A stretch of DNA of 64,000 bases from Afipia sp. Root123D2 (GCF_001425835.1 NZ_LMDP01000002.1:900828-964827); one strand, 5' to 3'; positions 34,194 through 43,613 are shown, counted from the first letter of the stretch. Numbers and translations: made by a program. Notes: generated by a model not told the origin, from the letters alone.

Positions 34194-35342
34194 ATGATCA
34201 GGACCGCCGCCCCTCTCGCGACCGGCGCCGCCTTGAAGGCGGACGCCTTGCTGTTGTCGCTGACGCAGGCGGGCTACACCCATGTCGCCCCCGCGATCCT
34301 GCAACCGGCCGAGCCGTTCCTCGATCTTTCGGGCGAGGACATCCGCAAAAGCCTGTATCTGACCAGCGACGCCACCGGCGAGGAACTGTGCCTGCGGCCG
34401 GACCTGACGATCCCGGTGGCGCGCGACTATCTCGCCTCGCTGCGCGCCGGACGCCCGGCGGGCTACTGCTATCTCGGTCCGGTGTTCCGCTATCGCGGCG
34501 GCCGCACCAGTGAATTCAACCAGGCCGGAGTCGAATCGTTCGGCCGTCAGGACCGCGCCGCCGCCGACGCCGAAATTCTCGCGCTCGCACTCGAATCCGC
34601 CGCCGCCTTCGGGATGATCCCCGACGACGTCGACATCCGCACCGGCGACGTCGCGCTGTTCTCGGCGCTGATCGACGCGCTCGATCTGTTTCCAGTGTGG
34701 AAGCGCCGCCTGATCAAGGATTTCAACCGCAAGGTTTCGCTGGCGGAGGATCTCGCGCAGCTCACCATCGCCACCGGCGCCGGCAACGAATACGAAGGCG
34801 TGCTGGCCGCGCTCGCCGGCTCCGACCGCAAGGCGGCGCTGGCGCTGGTCACCGACCTGATGTCGATCGCCGGCACCACCAATGTCGGCGGCCGTGACGT
34901 CGCCGAAATCGCCGATCGCTTTCTCGAACAATCGACGCTCAAAGGCGGCGCGCTGCCGCGCGAGGCGCTGCAACTGATCGAGCGATTCCTCGGCATCGCC
35001 GGCGAACCCGACGAGGCGGCGGCGCAACTGCGTGGCCTTGCCGCCGACGCCAAACTCGACCTCACCGCTGCGATCGACGAATTCGAAAGCCGCACCGGCT
35101 TCATGGCGGCGCGCGGCGTCGACACCAAGACGATCCGGTTCTCGACCTCGTTCGGACGCGGCCTCGATTACTACACCGGCTTCGAGTTCGAACTGCACCG
35201 CAAGGGCAACGGCGCCGAACCGCTGGTCGGCGGCGGCCGTTACGACGGCCTGCTGACGCGCCTCGGCGCGCCGGAGCCGATCCCGGCGGTCGGATTCTCG
35301 ATCTGGATCGAAGCGCTCACGCAAACCGGGAGCGCGTCATGA
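34194..35342 (+). CDS. hisZ: ATP phosphoribosyltransferase regulatory subunit
   Basis: A 382-residue protein with the fold of a class II histidyl-tRNA synthetase: [56 protein letters not shown] and GGRYDGLL. Unlike HisRS it lacks an anticodon domain, and it is followed directly by hisG with an ATGA overlap. HisZ binds HisG and mediates histidine feedback at the first step of histidine synthesis. Confidence 0.94.
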   Translation: MIRTAAPLATGAALKADALLLSLTQAGYTHVAPAILQPAEPFLDLSGEDIRKSLYLTSDATGEELCLRPDLTIPVARDYLASLRAGRPAGYCYLGPVFRYRGGRTSEFNQAGVESFGRQDRAAADAEILALALESAAAFGMIPDDVDIRTGDVALFSALIDALDLFPVWKRRLIKDFNRKVSLAEDLAQLTIATGAGNEYEGVLAALAGSDRKAALALVTDLMSIAGTTNVGGRDVAEIADRFLEQSTLKGGALPREALQLIERFLGIAGEPDEAAAQLRGLAADAKLDLTAAIDEFESRTGFMAARGVDTKTIRFSTSFGRGLDYYTGFEFELHRKGNGAEPLVGGGRYDGLLTRLGAPEPIPAVGFSIWIEALTQTGSAS

Positions 35343-36316
35343 CCACGCCGTTCGTTCTCGCCGTTCCCTCCAAGGGCCGCCTGCAGGAAAACGCCGATGC
35401 GTTTTTCGCGCGCGCCGGCCTCGCGCTCGCCAAGGCAGGCGGCGCCCGTGATTATCGCGGCACCATCACCGGCCTCGACAATGTCGAGATCGCCTATCTG
35501 TCCGCCAGCGAGATCGCGGCGCAGCTGGCGCGCGGCGCGGTTCACCTCGGCATCACCGGCGAGGATCTGGTGCGCGAGAGCATCGTCGATGCCGACAAGC
35601 GCGTGCTGCTGATCGAGTCGCTCGGATTCGGCAGCGCCAATGTCGTGGTCGCCGTGCCGCAGGCGTGGATCGACGTCCGCAACATGGCCGACCTCGACGA
35701 CGTCGCGACTTCGTTCCGCGCCAAGCACAATCACCGGATGCGGGTCGCCACCAAATACATCAATCTGACGCGCGCCTATTTTGCCGCGCACGGCATCGTC
35801 GATTATCGCATCGTCGAGAGCGCCGGCGCGACCGAAGGCGCGCCCGCGGCCGGCTCGGCTGAGCTCATTGTCGACATCACCACCACCGGCGCGACGCTCG
35901 CCGCCAATGGCCTCAAGGTGCTCGACGACGGCACGATGCTGCGCAGCCAGGCCAACCTCGTCGCCGCGCGCGACGCCGACTGGTCGCCCGCGGCGCGAGA
36001 GACCGCGCGGGTGATCTTCGACCACATCTCCGCCCGCGCCCGCGCCGCGAAGTACAAGGAAGTCCGCACCCGCTTCTCCGGCTGCAACGATGCGCTGCTC
36101 GCCGAAGCCCACGAGAAGTTCGGCGTGGTGTCGCCGTTCGGCGGGCCGACCTCGTCGGGCATGGTGACGCTGCACTGCCCGCCGGCGCAGCTTTACGCGC
36201 TCGGCAGTTTCCTGCGCGCGCACGGCGCCGACACCATCTCCGTCGCTTCACTGGATTACGTGATGGACCGCGAGAACCCGCTTTTCGCCAAACTTGAGGC
36301 CTTCCTGGGGCGCTAG
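35339..36316 (+). CDS. hisG: ATP phosphoribosyltransferase
   Basis: A 325-residue enzyme that condenses ATP and PRPP in the first step of histidine synthesis. [35 protein letters not shown] and [19 protein letters not shown] (the PRPP loop) are HisG motifs. HisZ-dependent enzymes are usually short (about 200-230 residues). This one has about 100 extra residues, including [19 protein letters not shown], which resembles the C-terminal domain of long HisG proteins. Coexistence with hisZ is therefore notable. The start overlaps the hisZ stop (ATGA). Confidence 0.95.
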   Translation: MTTPFVLAVPSKGRLQENADAFFARAGLALAKAGGARDYRGTITGLDNVEIAYLSASEIAAQLARGAVHLGITGEDLVRESIVDADKRVLLIESLGFGSANVVVAVPQAWIDVRNMADLDDVATSFRAKHNHRMRVATKYINLTRAYFAAHGIVDYRIVESAGATEGAPAAGSAELIVDITTTGATLAANGLKVLDDGTMLRSQANLVAARDADWSPAARETARVIFDHISARARAAKYKEVRTRFSGCNDALLAEAHEKFGVVSPFGGPTSSGMVTLHCPPAQLYALGSFLRAHGADTISVASLDYVMDRENPLFAKLEAFLGR

Positions 36317-36421
36317 TGGTCCGATTCCAACATTTGCCAGCGCCGAAAGGCTAAGCCCGTTCGTGGCGACAGCGCATGACTCTTGCCATATGATCCGGAT
36401 GAACTTTCTGGAATCCGACCG

Positions 36422-37480
36422 ATGACACTCGGCGCCGACGTCTCGAACCTGTCAGGCCTAGCGCGGCCCCCCGCCGCGCAGGGTCTGTCGATCGTTGTCC
36501 CGGCCTATAACGAGGCTGCCGGCCTTGCGCGGCTGCACGATCGCATCGTGGCGCTGGCGGCGACGCTGAAGCAGCGCTACGGCCTGCAATGCGAGGTGAT
36601 CTATGTCGATGACGGCAGCCGTGACGACACGCTGAGCATTGCCCGCGCGCTGCCCGCCACCGCGCTCGACGTGCAGGTGGTGTCGCTGTCGCGCAATTTC
36701 GGCAAGGAGGCCGCGCTGATGGCCGGCCTCGACCACGCCCGGCTCGGCGCTGTGCTGTTCATGGACGGCGACGGCCAGCACTCGCCGGATATTGTCGAGA
36801 AGCTGGTCAGCCACTGGATCGACGACGGCTACGACGTCGTCTTCACCGCCAAGGCGCATCGCGACAATGAATCGATCCTGCGCCGCGTCGCGGTTCACAG
36901 CTTCTATGCGCTGATCAACTGGGGCGCGCGCCAGAAAATCCCCGAGGACGCCGGCGACTTCCGCCTGCTGTCGCCGCGCGCGGTGGCGGCGCTGAAGCAG
37001 CTGCCGGAGCGCAACCGCTTCTTCAAGGGGCTGGCGAGCTGGATCGGCTTCCGCCAGATTCGCGTCGACTACGAACCCGAAGCACGCGCGCACGGCGTCA
37101 CCACATTCAACATCTCGCGCCTGCTCGGCCTGTCGATCGAGGGCCTGACCTCGTTCTCGGTGGCGCCGCTGCGCCTCGCCACGCTGGTCGGCCTGCTGCT
37201 CGCGTTCGGCGCCTTCCTGTTCGGCCTGTCGATCCTGTGGGAAACCGTGATGAGCGGCGAATCCGTGCCCGGCTATCCGTCGCTGGTGGTCGGCCTGATG
37301 ACGCTGGGCGGCGTCCAGCTCATCATGATCGGCGTGCTCGGCGAATACGTCGGCAAGATTCTCTCCGAACTGAAAGCACGGCCGATCTACTTCGTCGCCG
37401 AGCACAGCGTGAAGAACACCGGCGACGGCGTCGCATCGGCAACGCCGGACAGCATCGTGCCCCGGAACGCCGCTGAATGA
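36422..37480 (+). CDS. Undecaprenyl-phosphate glycosyltransferase, GT2 (ArnC/GtrB type)
   Basis: A 352-residue protein. The GT-A domain has SIVVPAYNEAAGL, YVDDGSRDDT and the DxD metal site FMDGDGQHSPD. DAGDFRLLSPRAV is typical of polyprenyl-phosphate glycosyltransferases. Two C-terminal membrane helices (about 252-280 and 285-312) follow, as in ArnC and GtrB. It should load a sugar onto undecaprenyl phosphate on the cytoplasmic face. It overlaps a YdjC-type deacetylase by ATGA, suggesting the loaded sugar is an N-acetyl-hexosamine. The start is ATG 36422; a longer in-frame ORF begins at 36383. Confidence 0.9.
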   Translation: MTLGADVSNLSGLARPPAAQGLSIVVPAYNEAAGLARLHDRIVALAATLKQRYGLQCEVIYVDDGSRDDTLSIARALPATALDVQVVSLSRNFGKEAALMAGLDHARLGAVLFMDGDGQHSPDIVEKLVSHWIDDGYDVVFTAKAHRDNESILRRVAVHSFYALINWGARQKIPEDAGDFRLLSPRAVAALKQLPERNRFFKGLASWIGFRQIRVDYEPEARAHGVTTFNISRLLGLSIEGLTSFSVAPLRLATLVGLLLAFGAFLFGLSILWETVMSGESVPGYPSLVVGLMTLGGVQLIMIGVLGEYVGKILSELKARPIYFVAEHSVKNTGDGVASATPDSIVPRNAAE

Positions 37481-38316
37481 ACGATGCGCCGCTCCGCCGC
37501 ATCGTGCTGTGCGCCGACGATTACGGCATCAGCCCCGGCGTCAACCGCGCGATCCGCGACCTGATCGAACGCCGGCGCATCAACGCCACTTCGGTGATGA
37601 TGCTGGGACCGGCGCTCGACCGCACCGAGATCGGCGCGCTGCAGCAGGCAGTGAAAGCCAATCCGGATTGCGCGATCGGCCTGCACACCACGCTGACCGC
37701 GCCGTTCACGCCGCTGACCCTGCACTTCCGGCCGCTCGACGGCGGCATGTTCCTGCCGCTCGGCGCGATGCTGCTCGCGGCGCTGCTGCGCCGGCTCGAC
37801 CGCGAAATGATCCACTCCGAGATCGCCGCGCAGATCGCGGCGTTCACCGAGCGTTTCGGCAGGCCGCCGGATTACGCCGACGGTCACCAGCACGTGCAGA
37901 TCTTTCCGCAGGTGCGCGACGCTTTTCTCGATGCCATCAAAACCGCCGCGCCGGATGCGTGGGTGCGCCAGTGCGGCCGCGACGCGCCGCTGGGCAAGCG
38001 GCTCAACAATCCCAAGGCGCTGCTGCTCGACACCTTGAGCGCGACCTTCCGCAAATTGAGCGCCGGCTCCGGCGTCGCCAGCAATCCGGCGTTCGCGGGC
38101 GCTTACGACTTCACGCGGCAGAATGATTTTGCCGCGCTGATGGCGCAGTTCATCCGCGACCTGCCCGAGCGCGGACTGGTGATGTGCCATCCGGGCTTCG
38201 TCGACGACACCTTGATTGCGCTCGATCCGCTGACCCACCAGCGCGAGCGCGAGCACGCGTATCTTGCGAGCGACGATTTTCCGCACCTGCTCGCGGCGCA
38301 CCGGATCACGCTCTGA
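37477..38316 (+). CDS. YdjC/ChbG/HpnK/NaxD-family carbohydrate deacetylase
   Basis: A 279-residue protein. The YdjC metal and catalytic residues are visible: CADDYGISPGV (D14, D15), GLHTTLT (H70) and DGHQHVQIFP (D135, H137, H139). Members deacetylate amino sugars: ChbG acts on chitobiose, HpnK on hopanoid glucosamine, and NaxD on undecaprenyl-phosphate-N-acetylgalactosamine in Francisella. Overlap with an undecaprenyl-phosphate glycosyltransferase favours the NaxD-like role, producing a free amino sugar for lipid A or another surface glycan. No hpn genes are adjacent, which argues against HpnK. Confidence 0.9.
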   Translation: MNDAPLRRIVLCADDYGISPGVNRAIRDLIERRRINATSVMMLGPALDRTEIGALQQAVKANPDCAIGLHTTLTAPFTPLTLHFRPLDGGMFLPLGAMLLAALLRRLDREMIHSEIAAQIAAFTERFGRPPDYADGHQHVQIFPQVRDAFLDAIKTAAPDAWVRQCGRDAPLGKRLNNPKALLLDTLSATFRKLSAGSGVASNPAFAGAYDFTRQNDFAALMAQFIRDLPERGLVMCHPGFVDDTLIALDPLTHQREREHAYLASDDFPHLLAAHRITL

Positions 38317-38448
38317 CCCGCGCGAATTGTCGCAGCCGCGACAGGTTGTCTGTCGCAAAATTAATCCGCTCCGGCTCTTATCGCGACACAAACGGCACCT
38401 AGATTCTGGACGCGCGTCCATGATTTGGAACGCTTTGGGAGGGATCCG

Positions 38449-39240
38449 ATGACACCGCAGGAACGCCAGATGGTCGACGGCCTGTTCGACCGGCTCGCGA
38501 CGTTGGAAAATTCGCCACGCGACCCGGAAGCGGAAGCGGCGGTGCTGGCCGGCCTGCGCCGCGCGCCGAACGCCGCCTATGCGCTGGTGCAGACGGTGCT
38601 GGTGCAGGACGAGGCGCTGAAGCGCGCCAATGACCGGATTCAGGAACTCGAAGGCGGCGCGGCGGAACAGCAGCCGTCCGGCGGCTTCCTCGATTCGATG
38701 CGCGGCGCGCTGTTCGGCGAAAATACCGGACGCGGCTCGGTGCCGAATGTGCCGCCGCGTGGCGGCGATCGCCCGGTGTGGACCAGCGGCCAGGTGATGG
38801 GCGGCGGCCCGCAGGGCGGCGCCACTGCCGATCCGCGCGGCGGTGCGTTTGCCGGCGGTGGCGGCGGCTCGTCGTTCCTCGGCACGGCAGCAGCGGCGGC
38901 GGCCGGCATGATCGGCGGCTCGCTGCTGATGAACAGCATTCGCGGCCTGACCGGCGGCGGCCACCAGCAGAGTTTCGGCGACAACGCTTCGCTGGGCGGC
39001 GACAAGAGCGCGAGCCCGTGGGGCGGCGGCGACAAGTCGAACGGCGATCTCTCGCGCGACGCCGGCGTCAACGACATCGGCAAGAACGCGCAGGATAACC
39101 AGCGCCAGAACTTCGCCGACAATGCCGGCGATCGCGACGACAACAATGGCCGCGACGACTATGCGTCGAACGATGGCCATGACGACGACGACGATTACGG
39201 CGACGACGATTTCGACGGCGGCGACAGCGATTACGCGTGA
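38449..39240 (+). CDS. DUF2076-family protein
   Basis: A 263-residue protein from ATG 38449, with GGGAGG upstream. The N-terminus MTPQERQMVDGLFDRLATLE, then NAAYALVQTVLVQDEALKRA, is the DUF2076 pattern, helical and probably coiled coil. The centre is Gly-rich with a hydrophobic stretch (FLGTAAAAAAGMIGGSLLMN) that could touch membrane. The C-terminus is very acidic (DDDDDYGDDDFDGGDSDYA). The function is unknown. The gene ends just before a strong bidirectional terminator. Confidence 0.85.
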   Translation: MTPQERQMVDGLFDRLATLENSPRDPEAEAAVLAGLRRAPNAAYALVQTVLVQDEALKRANDRIQELEGGAAEQQPSGGFLDSMRGALFGENTGRGSVPNVPPRGGDRPVWTSGQVMGGGPQGGATADPRGGAFAGGGGGSSFLGTAAAAAAGMIGGSLLMNSIRGLTGGGHQQSFGDNASLGGDKSASPWGGGDKSNGDLSRDAGVNDIGKNAQDNQRQNFADNAGDRDDNNGRDDYASNDGHDDDDDYGDDDFDGGDSDYA

Positions 39241-39268
39241 GCCGCTCACAGAGCGTTACCCGGAAATC

Positions 39269-39296
39269 AAAACGGCCACCTCACGGTGGCCGTTTT
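39269..39296. terminator. Bidirectional rho-independent terminator
   Basis: AAAACGGCCACC and GGTGGCCGTTTT form a perfect 12-bp stem with a 4-base loop, followed by TTCTTTT on the plus strand and preceded by an A-rich stretch. It serves the plus-strand DUF2076 gene and probably the convergent L,D-transpeptidase gene. Confidence 0.92.
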
Positions 39297-39319
39297 CTTT
39301 TAACCGAAGCCGGTCGAAC

Positions 39320-40090
39320 TCAGAGCACCACCACCTTGGTGCCGACATTGACGCGGCCGTAGAGGTCGATCACGTCCTGATTGCGCATCCGGATGCAGCC
39401 CGACGACACGTTGGTGCCGATGGTCCACGGTTCGTTGGAGCCGTGGATGCGGTACAGCGTCGAGCCGAGATACATCGCCCGCGCGCCGAGCGGATTTTCC
39501 GGGCCGCCTTCCATGTGGCGCGGCAGATCGGGCCGGCGCTTGAGCATTTCCGCCGGCGGCGTCCACGCCGGCCATTCCTTCTTGGCGGAGATCCGTTTCA
39601 CGCCGGACCAGGTGAAGCCCGGCTTGCCGACGCCGACGCCGTAGCGCATCGCCTGACCGTTGCCCTGCACCAGATAGAGAAACTTGTTCGGCGTATCGAT
39701 GATGATGGTGCCGGCCGGCTCCTTGCCGTCATACGCGACCATCTGCTTTTCAAATCGCGGATCGAAACCCTGGCGCGCCGGCGACATCTCCCGCTCCGGC
39801 GCATAGACCGCGCGCGGATCATCCGGCTCGACCATCATGCGGCCGTGCGGCTCGGGTTGCGGCTGGGCATCGAGACGGCCCGACTGGCCGCCGCTGAAGA
39901 TGAACTCGATGAAGCCGCCGCCCATGTTGGAGCGTTCGAGATAGGCGACGCGGATCGGCGCCGGCGGCGCAGGCTCGCGCTGGAAGGTGATGACCCTCGG
40001 GTCATTCGCCATCCGGCTGTCGTATGCAAGTGACTGAGAGGTGGCGCCAAGAAGCGACGCGCCGGCGACAAGCGCGGGAAATAATTTCAT
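39320..40090 (-). CDS. L,D-transpeptidase (YkuD domain), periplasmic
   Basis: A 256-residue protein. A signal peptide (1-22, ending SQSLA) is followed by a Pro-rich linker and a YkuD catalytic domain with HGSNEPWTIGTNVSSGCIRM (H216, catalytic C232, R234). It should form 3-3 peptidoglycan cross-links or attach proteins to peptidoglycan. WTPPAEMLKRRPDLPRHMEG is a common neighbour of the active site in this family. ATG 40090 is preferred over the upstream in-frame ATGs. Confidence 0.94.
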   Translation of the reverse strand: MKLFPALVAGASLLGATSQSLAYDSRMANDPRVITFQREPAPPAPIRVAYLERSNMGGGFIEFIFSGGQSGRLDAQPQPEPHGRMMVEPDDPRAVYAPEREMSPARQGFDPRFEKQMVAYDGKEPAGTIIIDTPNKFLYLVQGNGQAMRYGVGVGKPGFTWSGVKRISAKKEWPAWTPPAEMLKRRPDLPRHMEGGPENPLGARAMYLGSTLYRIHGSNEPWTIGTNVSSGCIRMRNQDVIDLYGRVNVGTKVVVL

Positions 40091-40397
40091 GAACATCGAC
40101 GTACTCTGCACTGTTTCGTCGGAGACGCGCGGACAGCGCGCCGGAACTGGGATAATTTTGAATTGAAATCGCGCAGGTTTGGTAAACGAAAGCGGCCTTT
40201 CGATTCACCATGAGGCCCGGCCGCACTGTTCTGCGCGGTAGCGTTTATTTTGGATGAACGCGCGCGGCTCATGGTTAATCGACCGTATCCGCGCGAGACC
40301 GCCGCGATGTTTTTTCCGGAACCTTTTCGCGCATATGAAACCCTGCGTTAAAACACGCCGCGCTACAAACCTGTCACCAGAATGGTTGGGGGTTTCA
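40091..40397. other. Divergent intergenic region upstream of ldt and cheZ
   Basis: About 307 bp between two divergent starts. It is relatively AT-rich near 40140-40190 and 40310-40330, as expected for promoters. I see no repeat, convincing operator or coding potential. Confidence 0.4.
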
Positions 40398-41171
40398 ATG
40401 AGTGTTCAGCGCAAGCGCTTCCGTATTGAAGAATTGCAATCCGGCAGCCCGGTCGTCCTCGATGAAGTCGACGGCGACATGATGCCTTTTCATAACAAGA
40501 TCATGAGCGAGCTGCGCGCGATCCGCGAGCAGATGGCCCGCGCCTACCGCAGCGACGCGAAGCCCGCGGATGATCATGTTGTCACGAGCCACGAGGCCGC
40601 CGAAGCGCAGGCGATGCTCGACACCTATCGCGCACAGATCGCCCAGTGCGAGAAGCTCAAGGTCGAGCTCGACCTGATCCACGACGCGATCAACCGCACC
40701 AAGCAGGAAATCGCCGTGCTGCACGGCACGAGCTTCAGCGGCGAGGAAATGTCCAAGGTCACCGGCGAACTCGGCGCTGTGGTCGGCGGCACCGAGGAAG
40801 CAACCCAGCAGATCCTCGAAGCCGCGGAAGCGATCGACCAGGCCGCCGCCGCGCTCGGCAAGATCCCCTCACCCGATCAGCAGGCGGCGCTGAGCGAAGA
40901 CATCCAGGAGCGCGTCGTCAGCATTTTCGAGGCCTGCAACTTCCAGGACCTCACCGGCCAGCGCATCGGCAAGGTGATGAACACGATGAAGTTCATCGAG
41001 CATCATATCAACGTCATGATGGACATCTGGGGCGGCGTCGACGCGATCAAGGTTCACGCGCCGGCGATCATCGATACCCGCGTCGGTGACGACCGTCTGC
41101 TCAACGGCCCGAAGCTCGACGGCGACGAAGGCCACGCCTCGCAGAACGACATCGACGCGCTGTTCAACTGA
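40398..41171 (+). CDS. cheZ: CheZ-family CheY-P phosphatase
   Basis: A 257-residue, mostly helical protein. The CheZ active-site motif FQDLTGQRIGKV is present, with D184 (Mg2+-acyl phosphate bridge) and Q188 (water-activating Gln) equivalent to E. coli D143 and Q147. The C-terminus SQNDIDALF (248-256) resembles the CheY-P-binding peptide of CheZ and of FliM. It should dephosphorylate CheY-P. No other che gene is adjacent, and the lone CheY at 3602-3997 is a candidate partner. ATG 40398 gives the family-like start MSVQRKRFRIEEL. Confidence 0.9.
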   Translation: MSVQRKRFRIEELQSGSPVVLDEVDGDMMPFHNKIMSELRAIREQMARAYRSDAKPADDHVVTSHEAAEAQAMLDTYRAQIAQCEKLKVELDLIHDAINRTKQEIAVLHGTSFSGEEMSKVTGELGAVVGGTEEATQQILEAAEAIDQAAAALGKIPSPDQQAALSEDIQERVVSIFEACNFQDLTGQRIGKVMNTMKFIEHHINVMMDIWGGVDAIKVHAPAIIDTRVGDDRLLNGPKLDGDEGHASQNDIDALFN

Positions 41172-41183
41172 ACAGCGCCGGAC

Positions 41184-42389
41184 CTACGTCGGCCGCCGGA
41201 TCGCGCTGAAACAGATCAGCGCGATCAGTGCCATCGCGATCAGGATTTCGATCGCGGTCCGATCCGACCAGCGGTCGATCGCATAAGCCAGCACGAAGGG
41301 CGACAGCGCCTGGCAGATTTGCGCCGGACGCGCGATCCGCCCCACCACCCTCCCATAACCGACCGGCCCGAACAGCGACAGCGGCAGCGCCCCGCGCGCG
41401 ATCGTCACCACGCCGTTCGCGGCCCCGAAGGTGATCGCGAACAGCGCCGCGACCTCGGTCGAAAAACCAACGACGATCAGAAAAATAAAGCCGCACCCCA
41501 TCAGCCCCATCGCCAGCCGCGCCACCCACAGCGGATGCAGCCGCCCGCCGGTGGCGAAGTCCGCCATCCGCGTCAGCACCTGCGCCGGGCCGAACATCGC
41601 GCCGATCGCCACCGATGCCTCGACGCTGATGCCGCCGCGCTGCAGGATCGCCAGCAGATGGGCCAGCGTGCCCGATTGCATGAAGGCATGGCAGGCGAAC
41701 CCGGCCGTTACCAGGATGAAGGTCGCGCCGGTGGGCGACACGAATTTCGCCGGGGCGACGACCGGTGCATCGGCGGCCACCCGCGGCGCGACGTAGGCCA
41801 CGTTGCGCGGCAGGCCGAAGGCGTAAAGCGGCGCGACCACGAACGCGAGCACCCCCGCGAACGCGTAATAGACGCTTTCCCATCCGCCATGAGTGATCAG
41901 AAGCTGCGTCGTCGGCCATGACAGGGTCGAGGCCAGACCGCCGACGAAGGTCACCAACGTGATCGGCCGCCGCGACGCGGTGCCGAAAATGCGGGTCAGC
42001 ACGGTGAACGCGGGGTCGTAGAGATTGCACGCCATCGAAATGCCGAGCAGGACCCAACCGGCGGTGTAGACCCAGAAATTACCGGCCAGCGGCAGCACCA
42101 GAAGACCGGCCGCGCCGATCAGCGCGCCCCCGGCCATGACGCCGTTGCCGCCGTAGCGATCGACCAGCCCGCAGGCATACGGCGCACACAGGCCCGAGAC
42201 ACCGAGCGCGATCGAGAATCCGGACAGCGCCTGCGCCAGCGACCAGCCATGGGCCGCCGCGATGTGCGTCATCGTCAGGCCCGGCGGATAGAACAGCGCC
42301 GCCCAGCCGAGAATCTGCGTGACGCACAGCACCGCGATGGCGCGGTTGGGGCCGGACAGAAAACTGGTCGGTCCGGCACTCGAGGTCAT
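41184..42389 (-). CDS. Major facilitator superfamily transporter
   Basis: A 401-residue protein with about twelve membrane helices. GLVDRYGGNGVMAGGAL between helices 2 and 3 is the MFS loop motif. The fold resembles oxalate/formate antiporter-like or uncharacterised alphaproteobacterial MFS carriers. The substrate cannot be told. It is convergent with cheZ, with only 12 bases between stop codons. Confidence 0.88.
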   Translation of the reverse strand: MTSSAGPTSFLSGPNRAIAVLCVTQILGWAALFYPPGLTMTHIAAAHGWSLAQALSGFSIALGVSGLCAPYACGLVDRYGGNGVMAGGALIGAAGLLVLPLAGNFWVYTAGWVLLGISMACNLYDPAFTVLTRIFGTASRRPITLVTFVGGLASTLSWPTTQLLITHGGWESVYYAFAGVLAFVVAPLYAFGLPRNVAYVAPRVAADAPVVAPAKFVSPTGATFILVTAGFACHAFMQSGTLAHLLAILQRGGISVEASVAIGAMFGPAQVLTRMADFATGGRLHPLWVARLAMGLMGCGFIFLIVVGFSTEVAALFAITFGAANGVVTIARGALPLSLFGPVGYGRVVGRIARPAQICQALSPFVLAYAIDRWSDRTAIEILIAMALIALICFSAIRRPT

Positions 42390-42476
42390 GTGACGATATC
42401 AGGCTTCACGGGAGGAACCGGCATTGCGCCGACCGCGCAATGGACGAGATTGGAAAGCGGCGCGCTCGGTCGGCCC

Positions 42477-42983
42477 TCAGGCACGCGGCGCGCAACGGAC
42501 ATAAACCATGGTGCCGTAGCGGCTGTTGGCGTCGGGATTGATGAACCGGGTCATCAGCACGCGGCCGTCGAACGAGACGATCTCGCGATCCTGATCGCCG
42601 CCCGCAGGGCCTGCCGGGCCGATATAGTTCTTGCCGCTGCGGCTGCCCTTGACGCGCAGTTCCTGCGGGGTCGCCTCGTCCGCAAGATGCATGATGACGC
42701 CGCCGGTCTGGCCCTTGCCGATCACGTAAGGCTGCTTGCACTGACCACGCGCGGCATTCTCGGTCCGGACCCGGTCGTCCGGCTTGTGAAAGGATGCGAG
42801 GCCCCAGCGTCCGACCAGTTCGTCGGCGCGGATGGTGGCGGGAATTTCGGGTTCAGGCAGCGGTTCCTGCTGTGTGCTCTGCGTCGGCCCGAGGCTCATG
42901 CTGTTGCATCCCGCGAGGAGGATGGCCAACACCGAGACGATCCCGATATTGACGACGGTGCGCGCGCTGCGTGAACTGGCCAT
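42477..42983 (-). CDS. Putative outer-membrane or inner-membrane lipoprotein
   Basis: A 168-residue protein. A signal sequence (about 8-26) ends in the lipobox ILLAGC, so it is processed by LspA. The mature part has IRADELVGRWGLASFHK, resembling small beta-structured lipoproteins, and GGVIMHLADEATPQELRVKG. ATG 42983 has GGGAGA upstream. No named family is recognised. Confidence 0.85.
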   Translation of the reverse strand: MASSRSARTVVNIGIVSVLAILLAGCNSMSLGPTQSTQQEPLPEPEIPATIRADELVGRWGLASFHKPDDRVRTENAARGQCKQPYVIGKGQTGGVIMHLADEATPQELRVKGSRSGKNYIGPAGPAGGDQDREIVSFDGRVLMTRFINPDANSRYGTMVYVRCAPRA

Positions 42984-43133
42984 GATGTCTCCCGGATAAA
43001 TGACGAATTTGTCGCTGATGCCTGACCGGCGAGGTGCGATCGGCCATGTGGAGGGGTTCGAAAAGCTACGTTGCCAACCCCTCATCGGTTTCCAGACCAT
43101 CTCATAATGACCTCACCAAGGCCTTAAGCGTTG

Positions 43134-43160
43134 CTTGACAGGATTGGCGCCAACCCATAT
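43134..43160 (+). promoter_or_regulatory. Heat-shock sigma (RpoH)-like promoter of groESL
   Basis: CTTGACA (43134-43140), 13 bases, then CCCATAT (43154-43160). This fits the sigma-32 type pattern CTTGAAA-N11-16-CCCATnT with one change. It ends 14 bases upstream of the CIRCE element. Confidence 0.7.
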
Positions 43161-43174
43161 TTCCGGGCGTACAA

Positions 43175-43201
43175 TTAGCACTCCGGAAGAGCGATTGCTA
43201 A
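43175..43201 (+). promoter_or_regulatory. CIRCE operator (HrcA binding site)
   Basis: TTAGCACTC-N9-GATTGCTAA matches the CIRCE consensus TTAGCACTC-N9-GAGTGCTAA at 17 of 18 positions. It lies about 100 bp upstream of the groES start, where HrcA represses chaperonin operons. Confidence 0.93.
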
Positions 43202-43301
43202 AGGAAATGGACGGTGCCTGAAGGCAACGTCCGCTCCTGTGGGCCGGCAGCTTAAGACCAGTTGCTTCCGCCATCAATTCAGCCATCAAAGGAAACGACC
43301 C

Positions 43302-43598
43302 ATGGCCAAGACTACTTTCCGCCCGCTCCATGACCGCGTCGTCGTCAAGCGCATCGACGCCGAGGAAAAGACCAAGGGCGGCATCATCATCCCCGACAGC
43401 GCCAAGGAAAAGCCGTCGCAGGGACAGGTCGTCGCCGTCGGCCCGGGCGGCCGCGACGAGGCCGGCAAGCTGATCCCGATCGACCTCAAGGTCGGTAATA
43501 CCGTGCTGTTCGGCAAATGGTCCGGAACCGAAGTGAAGCTCGATGGTGAGGAACTCCTGATCATGAAGGAGTCGGACATCATGGGCGTGCTGGTCTGA
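43302..43598 (+). CDS. groES: Co-chaperonin GroES
   Basis: A 98-residue chaperonin lid protein with [20 protein letters not shown], the mobile loop [17 protein letters not shown], and the C-terminal [14 protein letters not shown]. It caps GroEL during folding. It starts at ATG 43302 after AAAGGAAA. Regulation by CIRCE and a RpoH-like promoter is visible upstream. Confidence 0.98.
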   Translation: MAKTTFRPLHDRVVVKRIDAEEKTKGGIIIPDSAKEKPSQGQVVAVGPGGRDEAGKLIPIDLKVGNTVLFGKWSGTEVKLDGEELLIMKESDIMGVLV

Positions 43599-43613
43599 CA
43601 CCACACTCTGCTC

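Noticed and set aside
36383-36421. Upstream in-frame start for the GT2 gene
   Set aside because: ATG 36422 gives the normal family N-terminus, and no ribosome site precedes 36383.
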